From NCBI GenBank assembly GCA_963855995.1, contig OY979717.1, positions 19,319,906 to 19,383,905 of the forward strand: 64,000 bases of DNA, given 5' to 3'. Source of the stretch: Muricea muricata (lineage: Eukaryota > Cnidaria > Anthozoa > Malacalcyonacea > Plexauridae). The position numbers and the translations under genes were made by a program. This document shows, in pieces, positions 36,401-48,400 of the stretch; the first letter of the stretch is position 1, and each line of letters begins with the position of its first letter. Below the pieces are notes generated by a model. The model was not told the origin of the DNA. It saw nothing but the letters and a program-made list of their open reading frames with translations, and ran no database searches.

Positions 36401-39400
36401 TGCAAAGGTTCATTCGATTCGAACTCGAAGTATATTTTGTCTTGTAAAATATGTCTTGCAAATGCGATATGGTTAGATCGGAATTGCTCAGAGGCAATAT
36501 GAAGCCTTTGGAAAGTATTAACACCCAAATGAAGGGTAAAATTCACAAGAGCTTTTGACGAACGTGTATTCACAAGACGACGCTATAGGAGTATGGCTAA
36601 AAACGTTGGAGCCGAAAGCTACGTGCCCAAAAATGCTCGTGAAGTAAAGAACGAAGCGTGTACTGCTATAAGGTAAGTTGGGCAACAATACTTTGTTGAT
36701 GTGCTATTATACAATTGTTGTAGATTTACAGTGTGAAATATGGACGACTTTCGTTCGTATGTATTACCATATTGATATATTTGCATATACTTGCGTTGGG
36801 TGCAAAGGTCAACTCGATTTCAAAACAATGTTGTGTACTTTATAAGTTATGTTGTAAACTTTGTAAAATCACTGAAATGCAATATAAAATTTTAAATCAC
36901 AACACGACAGTGTGTTTGTCATATGGTGTATATTACCATTTATGAACCAAAGTTCTGTTGATCTATTTAATAGTATTTATTTCTGAAATATGACATTGCC
37001 TGTGGTATTGTTGGATACTATAGATATAAGTGACATTACTTATTTTTGAATATTTCTACTAGATCTGATATCTCTGGTGCTTGTCTTAACAGTTCTGTGT
37101 CTTTGGTACTGGTAGGCAATAACAGTTTAGCTCAGCCTTTGAGAATTTTAACTTCTTGAACTTTACATTCATGCTAATTTTTATTCACAACACCCTTTTT
37201 CTTGTCTGTTATGAAAGAGCATGATAAGTACTATTGCCTTAAAAATCTTCTACCTTGTGTGTGTCCAAATATTGTTTTGATAGTAATCTTACTTAAGAGG
37301 ACTTAGTGAGGAAAGAGGCTATTTTGAATTGTAGTAGTCACAAGTGGTCATCATTTCTAGATGCATTTTGGGTCTTTCATCTGTTTAGGTACAAATATGT
37401 GTATCTACTACCCTGATTGGGGTGAGCTGCAATATAAATTGCTTTTAACCACCTAATTAAACCTCACCAGCATAATCACAATATAGATTTAGATGCAAGT
37501 CACCTGTTTTGTTTTGAACCTGGTAAAAACTTTTAACCTAATCATTTTGTTCTTTACTTTTTCATCCTTATTATTTAGTATTTAATAATAGGTAATAAAA
37601 ACCATATTGGTGTCTAGCAAAATCAAAGAATATTTGGTGTCAACAGTCTCCATGTAATATGAAATACGATATAGCATGCGGGTCAGGCCTGAGTGACCAA
37701 ATGTAAATCTATGAGACAAGGAAGGTAAAAAACAATATCTGGTAATATAAATACTCAAATAGGTAACAGGAACCACATTGGTATCATGTACAATGGACAA
37801 TGTTTTCTAACAATATGTTGGTGTCATGCAAACATAAACAGTATTTAGTAACAACAGTCCCTTTGTTCCTAATAAGGCAGTCAACATAGAATATGAAATA
37901 TGATATAGCATGCAGGCTAGTTGTGACCTTTTGTAAGTGTATGAGATTTTGAAGGCCAAAAAATAAACAAACAAAAAAAGAAATCTTTTGTGTATATGTG
38001 TTTATTAGCAACTAATTATAAATCACAAACTCACACAAGTATAACAAACTAAAGCTTGTGTGTCGGATTAATCTCTTTATGCCATTCGTAAGCATGCTGA
38101 TGAACCTGATTTTGGGTGAAACAGCAGTGGAGTTCAAATGAGGCTGTAACAAAGTTAATGCTAATATGATGACGTCATCGTATTGGTGACGTCATCACTA
38201 TGACGTCATCACTGCCCAAAATTTTTGACTGACGTTTAAAAAATCCTAGATCTGCCCCTGGCTGTTACCAAAAACAATCACGTCTGCATGTTTCTGTCAA
38301 ATTGTAATGCAAATGTCCACTGAAATTGTGCATATATGATAGGTCTTTGTCACACTGTCTATGACAGGAGAATGTTGGTTTGCACCATCATCCCAGAAAC
38401 TGTTCTTCTCACTAAATGCTGGCCATTCTTTAACAGAACTTTTTCCATACTTTGGATCCGTTTTTGCAATTCATACAAATTCCATAAATGCTTTATCTTC
38501 TTCAAAGGTCCATCTATGAAGTTTCACTGGAGACGTTGTAGGAGTTAATCTCACTGTTTACTAGTTGGAGACTACAATGTAAACAATAATAAATGATTAA
38601 AGCAACAATATTTAGAACATGTCTTTGTACCAGATTGGTACAGTATATGTACTAATCTCCTTAGCTCATTTTCAATAATACATGCTTGCACTTTACTTGC
38701 ACAGTTGCATTAGAGTATTATTATGTTTTTTTACCTTTGGTGATTTTCCAAGACTCTGAAACAAAGCCCAACTAGATCTTGGATACTTCTTACGAGATAG
38801 TCTTGGTGCCCTATTTTTAGGTTTCCCTGGTGTATCACTTTTAGAATTATCCGATTCCATTTTTATACTCCAAACTACACGATATCTATAATAAAATGAA
38901 AATTCAAAGTCGATACAGTTACACAGCATCATATTGAATCTTGTAAGTGAATTTAAAGTTTAATCTGAGATACTGTAACAAGAATTAGGCAGATATTATA
39001 AAAATAATACTGGCAATGTACAGAAGTGTTATTCGCGCCATAATGATTACCACGCGGTCTTTCCCCGCCATCGGCATTAAAAAATAGCAAAAATAACCCA
39101 TTTTCAAACCGCGATTACACCGATTTATTGTGGAGCTATCTCATGTTTTAAGGTATCAGAAGAAAGAATAGAGCATCTGTAATTCGATGCCGTGGTTTTT
39201 TTTTTTATTTTCTGTTTAAAAAACCGAATTAGCTTCTGCATTGTTTCAAAGCTATTTTTGTGGCGTGTACACTGACCCGAAAAGCTCATGAATACAATGG
39301 CAAATTAACATAACACAAAATTAATTATTAAACAAAACAAGTAAAAATTAGTGCAATATGTTCACTATAAAAATCAATTATCAAGACATACCTTCAAAAA

Positions 39401-42400
39401 ATTTAGATCTTCGTTGCCAAAAATCGCAATGTATTTCAACTACTTTCTGCCAAGCGTCCATGAAAAATTCTATTTTTGAATATTAATGAGCGCAATGCAT
39501 CCTGGGAAGACCCTCATTCCTCCTCTGATCAACTGCCTTTTAAGGTCATGACCAACTGTCACATGACTTGTACAATGATAGCAATATAATTGAATATCTA
39601 GGAATTTTAAGGCGTATTCAGCTCAAACTGAAACTGAACACAAGCACTTTACACCGGAGTGATCCTTTATATATCTCGAAGGATTTCGACTGTATTGTTT
39701 CACACCACTGCTTATTCTTTAGACCAAACACATAGCAGTATATTTTGAGCTCTAACGATGTAAATAGACTACAAGATAAACTCGTGGTCTTAAATCAATC
39801 CAAGGTAAGATGAAATAGCATTGTAGCACTTGGTTTCGCTGTAAGGGTTTCACACTCACAGTAAACAGTATAAATACTTGTCGAATATCTGTCGTTTAAA
39901 GACAGTTAGCATTATCACGTACTGATCGTGCGTGTGTGCATAGACAATCTAAGGAATGGACTGGAAACGCAAGCTAAAGTTTACGCGACATCCGTGATAC
40001 GCTTTACTTTGGAACCCTGTAACTTCACTTTAAATACATTTCAGGACTTCGTATTTACATATTTTAAACAAGAACAGAAATGTGAATGCAACTATCGACT
40101 TTAAAAACTTTTCAGAGAGATAAACGAGGCGAAAAATCACCATTTAATGTTTCCGTAAACCTTTTTCAACAACAACAATGGCGACATTTCTGCAGTCAAA
40201 AAGAATGCAAACATTCAGCGTTGGGTTTTAGCTTTGTTATATCTATAAAGAATTTTGAAAGTCGATAGTTCCATAGAGATTGCCGTTCTTGTTTAAAATA
40301 TGTAAGTAGAAAGTCCTGAAGTATATTTAAAGTGAAGTTACAGGGTTCCAAAGTATAGCATATCAGGCCGTATCACGAATGTCGCGTCAGCAACATTGAC
40401 ACTTTAGCTTGCGTTTCCAGTCCATTCTGTTGATTGTCTATGGTGTGTGTAAGTGAAGCATCTAACGTTATTTGTTGAGAGTTATATAGTCAGGGAGGCA
40501 GAGGTACAAAAATACATGTGTACTTACCATATCGAGGGACAATTTCATTTTGCTCTTAAATTGTCCGTTACATGCCTAATATAACAATTCTGAATGTTGT
40601 TTGGCCCAATTTTTCTTGTGGGCTCCAGCCAACACGTTTTTTCTTAAAGGGGAACTCCACCCTCAATACAAGTTAGGTTTATATGAAAGGCCTTGTCATC
40701 ACTAGTTCGTGTGCAAAATATTTTGTCTCAATTCAGTTTCGTTAACGAGATATTGTGCGCAATATACCACGAAATTTGCATATAGAAGGTCGCCATTTCG
40801 CCATTATCTGGCGGCGCACAAGTTTTCAGCGGTTTGTTGTTTGACGTCACTGGAGTGCTCGAGTGCTTGAAGTGCTCCTTAAATGCTATAAAGAAATGTT
40901 ATGATCTGTCGCTTCGTGGCAAAATAAGCAAGATTTTGTTTTGCTTTTTTCTTTTCTCATTTGTATTTTACGGAATATGTGTGTCTACGACGTGTGCGGT
41001 TTTAATTCACCAACAATATGATAAAAATATGGAGGAATTAATTCGCTAATGGAAGGGCACTCAACGTTGTGTTATTGTGTTGAAGGACTACGTTTACGGG
41101 AAGCCTCAAGTATGAAATACTCAAGTAAATCGGATTGTCAACGTAAATTGGTCAGCAAAATTGTAAAGCTTTTCCTGTAATATAATATAGAAAATGATGT
41201 GTAGAAAATTATATATACTAATAAAATTATTTCCCCTATACATTGTGTACGTATCGTGTATTGATATATTTGTCGACGGACTGTGTCCAACTTTAATACA
41301 CAACACCATGCCTCACTGTATGGTACCAAATTGTTCTAATGGCTGGCGCAAAACAAAGGGCACAAATATAACTTACCACCGTGAACAGAATAACCACATG
41401 AAGAATGTTTGGCTTCAAAAAATTCGGCGAGACAATCCACGAGAAGTCAAACACTTCTTCGTCTGTAGTGAACATTTTACTCGTGATAGTTACGTTACCT
41501 CGCTGGCTGAGACACTGTGTGGGCATAAGGGGAGAAGGATATTGAAGCCCGATGCAGTTCCAACAATTTTTAAGCATTATGAAAATACACCTAAACCTAA
41601 ACCTAGACTATCAAGTGAAAGGAGAAGTCACACTCGAACAAGAAACGAGGTAAATTATATATGTGTTATATAGGTTAATACAGTTTAAACCCATTATATC
41701 ATACAATATTACAACATACAGTTAAGTTGAATTACTTTTTGATGGCCCTGACACATTCAGAGTAACAAATAAATTTAAGAGCAAGGGTGCAGACCTTAAT
41801 ATTTTGAAAATAAGGGGAGGGGGGTATGTAATAAATATAAGACATGCCAGTTATTTTCCTATAGTGTCTGAAACAGGATAGGCAAGGGGGTTCATCCTCA
41901 CCTCTTAACAGAAACCAAATGTTAACAAAAGGGCTCAATTCTTACATTGCTAGAAATTGGCTTTAGAAAACACCTATTGAACACATAGCAATATTGTATG
42001 ACGATTTTACCCTGAGCGTCTTCAAAATCTATATCTCGCTCGTTATTTAAATTTTGCGCATTATAACACAATTTGCAAACAGTAGCCACTAGCTAGTAGG
42101 TTCGATTACTTCGGTATATACATAAAATGAAAATGCTGCAATATATGTATAGATATATATATACATACACAACTTGACATCATTCTCTAGATTACATTAC
42201 AAGAAAAGCTTTTAAACATTGGTGACTAAGTGCCTGACTTACGTTGAGCGAACTTGGTGTGGTTGGCAATCCGTTTAGATGCATACCATTGACTTCCCAC
42301 TGTGTGAATGTCGTTTCTGCGTGTGTAAGACAGCATTCACTATAACCGCACACGTCGTAGACACACATATTCCGTACAATACAAATGAGAAAAGAAAAAA

Positions 42401-45400
42401 GCAAAACAAAATCTTGCTTATTTTGCCACGAAGCGACAGATCATAACATTTCTTTATAGCATTTAAAGAGCACTTCAAGCACTCGAGCACTCCAGTGACG
42501 TCAAACAACAAACCGCTGAAAACTTATGCGCCGCCAGATAATGGCGAAATGGCGACCTTCTATATGCAAATTTCGTGGTATATTGCGAACAATATCTCGT
42601 TAACGAAACTGAATTGAGACAAAATATTCTGCACACAAACTAGTGATGACAAGGCCTTTCATATAAACCTAACTTGTATTGAGGGTGGAGTTCCCCTTTA
42701 AATTTTCTATAAAACTATATTATTGTCAAAAAAGGCGAAATTTCGGACTTATTTCTAGGAAAAACCACTCACGTTATCAAAAAGGTAATAAAAACGACAT
42801 ATAACACATTATTATGATTACTTTTATTTTCCACATTTTTGTTGAGTTATGAGTGTTCGAAAACTTATTTTCAGACTAGTGCCCAGGAAATTAGCGTCAT
42901 TTTAGGACATTTTCCCGTTTTGAAGCAGCAATAACTCGAAAACAGCTTGAAAAACCAGGGTGTCCGTAATGATGTCTTATATGTTGTTTTTTATAAGCTT
43001 TCTGATGATACAAGTCATTTTTCAAATGAATGAACTTGAAAGTTTGCTATTTTTGACCACATAATAGTTTTATAATAAAACTGAAGAAAAACGTGTTGAT
43101 CAAAGCCCTCAAGATAAATTGGGCGAAACAACATTCAGAATTGTTATATTAGGCATGTAATGGACAATTTAAGAGCAAAATGGATTTGTCCCTCGAGAAG
43201 GTAGGTAAAATTACCTCTGCCTCCCTGACTAATATAATATAACAAATTTGAAGCTTCATCACTTGAAGCTTTGACTATTTGGAGCATTTCCAGAAACTTA
43301 AGGTTTTCTCGAAAATACATCGTCGTATATAGCAACATACAGTTACAGTACCATATAGAATGCGCATACTGAAAGGAGCCTTCTTTGTGCATGTGCTGAT
43401 GTACTGAGAGAAGTACTTAATGTTGCTTGGCATTCTTGCTGTCGTATAGCGAAATTGTGGTAACTATACAGGGCGTATAAAAAATGAACAAATTTGGAAT
43501 CGCTCTCAACGTCGGGAAGCGAAGAGAACAAAAGAGCAAGGATTTTGATTTATTTCCCTGTACTTCTACAGTCTATTAAAGTCGAAATGTCAGTTTCTTG
43601 GCCTAGGACAATATACAATGAATATGTTAATGAATATTTTTCGATCGTTTTATGCACAAAAAGTGGCCACAAACAAGTGACGTCAATCGCTCGCTTTTAA
43701 CCCCCGCTCCGTTTCCGCCTCCGCGTTTTATCTTACCCCGCTACCTCGGAGCGTAAAGGCCCTGGCACACGATGCAATTTTTCTTGCAACTTGCAATGCA
43801 ATTCTACTCTTGGGAGATGTAAAATTGGCAAATACAAGTTTCCATCAAAGTTTGCTGATGTATTTTTAACATACCAAATATTTGTCACAAATTTACATCG
43901 CTTAAGAGTAGAATTGCGTCGCAAGTTGCAAGAAAAATTGCACCGCGTGACAGGGCCTAAACGAATTTCATACCGGATTCGGCTGATGCTGCACTACGCC
44001 ACAGTAATCCGGTATGCTCGAGCTCCGCGTAATAGCAGGTGATACGAGAGCAGTGTAAAGGGATCAATCGGATACACAAATAATTCTAGTGCCAAATTTC
44101 TAATGCAAATCACAACCTAAAAGCCAACTCGAGATTTTATTTAGCAGAAAATTGGCTCTGTTTGAAAAGCAACATCAAAAAGTGCTGAGCTAGCAAGCGT
44201 ACACAGACTTATTTTTTTTTTTACCTTGCTGTGAACTGGGGTGAAAAGTAATCATAAGAATTAGTTTTTCTTACGAAAAGTTCTAATTTCAATTAAACGC
44301 ATTTGTGTCTCTTGGGAGTTGTATGCAAATTATGCATGCACAACGCCGATTTTAGATATGCAAATGTTCTGAAATTTTTAACATTTACGCCACACCCGAC
44401 ATATTTTCTACCCACCAAGTCAAAATTACTTTTAAGCATTAAAGTTTCCTGTGCAAGCCTTACATAACTTGCTGTAAGAGACACAACCCCCCCCCCCCCC
44501 GTCCCCGGGTTTGAAGTTTTAAAATTTCTACGTTTTCCGGTTCCTTCTACATTACAATACCCAAACAATCTATTTCAAAGCATCGCACGTTAAAGCACCT
44601 CACGAAGAAAAGAAAGATTTCAAATTTGTTTTAGTTACTTTCTACATCCTGTAAATTGATAACGCATCGACTCCACGTAAATGACATATTAATAATTATA
44701 AAGGTGTTGAATTTTTAGAAACACAACTGTCTCATCAATATTTTTAAAAAACACATTCATTTGATGCAAATATATCTCCGATCTTCAATTTCATTTTGTG
44801 TAATTTCATATGAACAGAAAATGGCGTCTTCTGTCTACAATCCTGGTTACGAAGATGAACTCTTTGAATATCCAGTTGGTCCGAGCTTGCACTGTTGCAT
44901 TTGTACCAACGTTATCAAAGATCCAGTCATGTGTCCAGACAATGAACACTTATTTTGTCGAGCCTGTATTACCAGACATCTTATGAACTCTCAAACATGC
45001 CCAACCTGCATGGAGCCACTCACCGTGGAAACAATGAAACAGGCGCCTCGTGGGGTACGAAACATGATTGCTGAATTGAAAATTCGTTGCGAATTCTTCG
45101 ATCGAGGTTGCGAAGAATTCGTCCAGCTAGGAGATATTGAAAGGCATGTTGCAGAATGTGGTTTCGCCCCCGCAGTCTGCTCCAACGAAGGATGTCAAGT
45201 TGAAGTGAATAGACAAGATTTACTCCATCATGAAACCGTTATGTGTGAACTACGCATAGCTAAATGTCACAGTTGTAATGACATAAGACGAGAGATCGAT
45301 ACGATGAAAGGTAGTTTGGCAGCCATAAATGAGAAGTTAGACAAAAACGAGAAAGACTTAAAAAGACTGGAAGAAAACCAGAAAAGCGTTTTGGAAAACG

Positions 45401-48400
45401 TCAAACAAGTGAAGGAGAGCCTCGACAAGCAGGAAGAAAATAACCGTCAGCTCAGAGCGGACAACGCTGACATAAAGAAAAGTTTAAAAGAAATCATGAC
45501 GCGACTGCAACTGGAACGAATACCAGAACCAACATCGAATGAAGTGGAGGCTGAGGAAATAAGCACAGGAGTTGCTGAGGATCGTGAAGGGGACGAAGAG
45601 ACGAAGGTTATTATTGCCGGAGGGGAGAATGTAAATTTTGTAGAAATGTTCAATCTCGCAACTAAAACCTGGACACCGCTTCAGCCAATGAATAAACGTC
45701 GCACTGAAGCATCTTCAGTCGTTTTCAACAATCAAATCGTTGTCACTGGGGGTGGATTTGAGTCCATGGAAAAATTATCATTGAATGCTGTTCATGTTGA
45801 CCCCTCTCTCCCTTGGGAGAACATCCCTCATATTAAGCTACCTGCAAAATTCGGACACTGCAGTGTCGTCTATAATGGACGGTTTATAATGATTGGAGGT
45901 TTTTGTTCTTTTGACGGTTCTGACAATATTACCGAGATTTCCCTTGTTCCACCTTATACAAGCAAACATTTAGCTACCATGCCACGAACCAGATGTTATC
46001 ATGGTGCTGCAATTTTTGGTGATAAGATTTTGATCGTTGGAGGCAAGGAAACTACCATATCTTTCGAACCTCTCAGAAGTGTTGTCATGTACGACATTAC
46101 TAACAACAAATTTCAAGAGTTAGCGCCCCTACCTTACGCTACATGCCAAATGGCCACTGTGAAGTGGGATGATGACAACATTATGATACTGGGTGGCAAT
46201 GTCAACGGCAGAGCAACAGCCAAAGTAGTAATGTACAACATCAAGACCCAGAGCAGTCGTGAATTGCCTGACATGAAGTATAAGCGGAAAGGATGTTCGG
46301 CTGCAGTTCTCAGAGACACTGTAATCGTAATGGGTGGTCAAGATGAAAGTCGAAATTCCTTACAATCAGCGGAATGTTTCAGGTTTGATCGTAACAGCTG
46401 GGAAGAGCTTCCACCAATGCACAAGGCAAGATACCAAGCTACAGCAGTTGTATGTTAAACATAATAAATGTCTTTTATCCAGGAATGTAGAAATTAAAGC
46501 TTTTAACTTACTGTTCAATTAGTGAACAATGACGTTCATCGCATTTTTTATTCAAGATCAATGTTCGTAGGGATGACTGCATAGCTGCATACACACATAC
46601 ATTCGAAAATTTTCAGCTGGGAAAAGCATGGCAAACATTTGTAGCTACATTTCCAAGTGAGATCATTAAAAATAAAAATGGAATGAAATTTGAGTAGCTA
46701 CAATAACCCTAGTCTTACACGAACAGGTGTTTCACAACGTTATTTGTACATTACGTTATTCTAGTTGCTTAGTACGTTATTTTCAATGTTTATTGTATAT
46801 AACAGCATTTTTTTGTAAAATCACGATATTGATCATGTAATAACCGTATACAACGTACATAGAAAAAACGAATTACTGAATATTTCTCTCGAGAAATTCC
46901 AAATTTTAGCAAGGTTTATATTTTACTTCCACTACGACTGTAAAAGAGGAATCGTTAACGAATCAGTTTAACCATACTACACTGTATGCACGGCCGTGCC
47001 AACCGATATTTTATATATAGGGAGGCGGGGAAGGGGCAGAGACAGCATTCTGAGCCCCGTCATACAGTCGCCGTTTATGTGGTTACAGCATAATGTAAGA
47101 GGAATACCGAGCTTATCTCGTTTTTGGGGAAGGGCAAATACTGAACACTTTATGGGATGAGAACTTTACTGCTGATATCGTTTTCAATTTGACTATTGTG
47201 AAAACTTTGGGGAAACGACCACTTTTACGCATTACTCAATTATACACGAAACCTATAAACTCTGCGAGGTTACAGCATATCTCTCACGCTTCTCAGGATT
47301 TCGCCACCAAATACTGCATTTTCACTAATTTTATTCGTTGTCGTTTTCGAGAATCTATTATGCAAATTGTTTATTACTGCTCTTACAGCAGTGTTACAAG
47401 GCTATATTCCACATTTTACAACATTTTGCCGACAAACATTCTTATTTTACTAATTTCACCATGCTTTGTCTAGCTGTGGTGCCCGGTTATTCTTTATTAT
47501 ACAAAATATTTCTTTTCGTAAAATTTAATACACTAGCTTACTGGATTTTCGCGGATCAAAATGGCAAAAACCATGCGTTGACAAACATCGTGAAATTAAT
47601 TAAAGCCGCGCAAAATTAAGAACGCGAATACGGTATTTCAACCCATTTAACACTGTTTTAGGCGAAGAAGACTTAAATTGTATTAGGCTTATCCGGATTA
47701 AAGCAGGTGAATCACATGAATGATCCTACTAGCCTAATAATTTATGCCATTATATCATGCGATCAGATCAGTACGTCTGCATGTTATACGATTTAGTTTT
47801 TACGTTTTTTTTCGCTGCATTGCAAAGGTATTAATTTAAAATGACGATATATATTAAAGGCTTACTGTCATACCATAGTATTGCGGGCTCAATTTGTTGA
47901 TGGCCCCATTTTGTCTGACGAATTACGATCGATATACAGTAAACAATATTTTTCCGTTAACCAATCTACCTGATTAGTCTACATGATTCTTGGTGATATT
48001 AAAGCAAACAAATTATTTTTGAAAATATTTTTAGTTTTCGACAAAATAAAGCAGCACGTAAACATAGTGTGTAACTCTCTTCTTTGTCGAAATATTCCTT
48101 ACGGATCAAATACAATCGAGATTACAAAACAAAAACACAACCTGGGACATCCCACAGCATAATGACTTTGGAACGTTTTCCACATGCAGTATTGCAAACA
48201 AAAAGAAGACCCGGTGATTAAAGTGCCTATGACACGAAAATTTTTATTGTTTTATTTGAAAGAGCACGAAAAAATAAGCGGATTGGCGGTTTACAGTAAT
48301 ACACTATCTCTTTTAGTTGCTGAGTTATTCACAAAAATATGAATAATACGAATTGCTGACTCAGCACAATTTGTGACGTCATTAGATGGATAAGTATGTT

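Larger units (their letters stand above)
35940..38260. mobile_element. 2.3 kb hAT-like element, 8 bp target duplication
   Basis: It begins CAGGGGCGGATCCAGG and ends CCTAGATCTGCCCCTG. It is flanked by exact GCTGTTAC duplications (35932-35939 and 38261-38268). No transposase was recognised, so it is non-autonomous. Inside are a putative plus-strand coding exon with donor (36593-36672), an imperfect direct duplication (37590-37955) and three TGACGTCA palindromes (38165-38210). It inserted downstream of the SANT-like pseudogene exon. Confidence 0.9.
40491..43227. mobile_element. Outer foldback element split by a THAP transposon
   Basis: The terminal repeats begin CAGGGAGGCAGAGGTA on both sides. 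The outer arms are 40491-40647 and 43083-43227. Left-arm sequence resumes at 42698, after a TTAA-flanked insertion (40648-42697): the run TATAAAACTATATTATTG and a later GACATATAACACATTATTA pair with the right arm. Removing the insertion leaves a continuous element of about 690 bp. No outer target duplication was identified. Confidence 0.8.

Noticed and set aside
38165-38210. Three TGACGTCA sites as a functional CRE enhancer
   Set aside because: They are interesting as sequence, but they lie in a decayed transposon with no adjacent promoter. Recorded only as part of the hAT-like element.
40834-41049. ORF encoding [20 protein letters not shown] as a real gene
   Set aside because: The same frame appears inverted at 42275-42511. 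It is part of the terminal inverted repeats of the Kolobok-like element, not a conserved protein.
44761-44820. Upstream start for the RING-kelch protein
   Set aside because: The extra residues ([18 protein letters not shown]) are not part of the domain architecture, and the ATG at 44821 has the better context.
47189-47619. Two overlapping plus-strand ORFs of over 90 codons
   Set aside because: No recognisable motif. Low-complexity hydrophobic composition and similarity to a foldback arm suggest chance frames.
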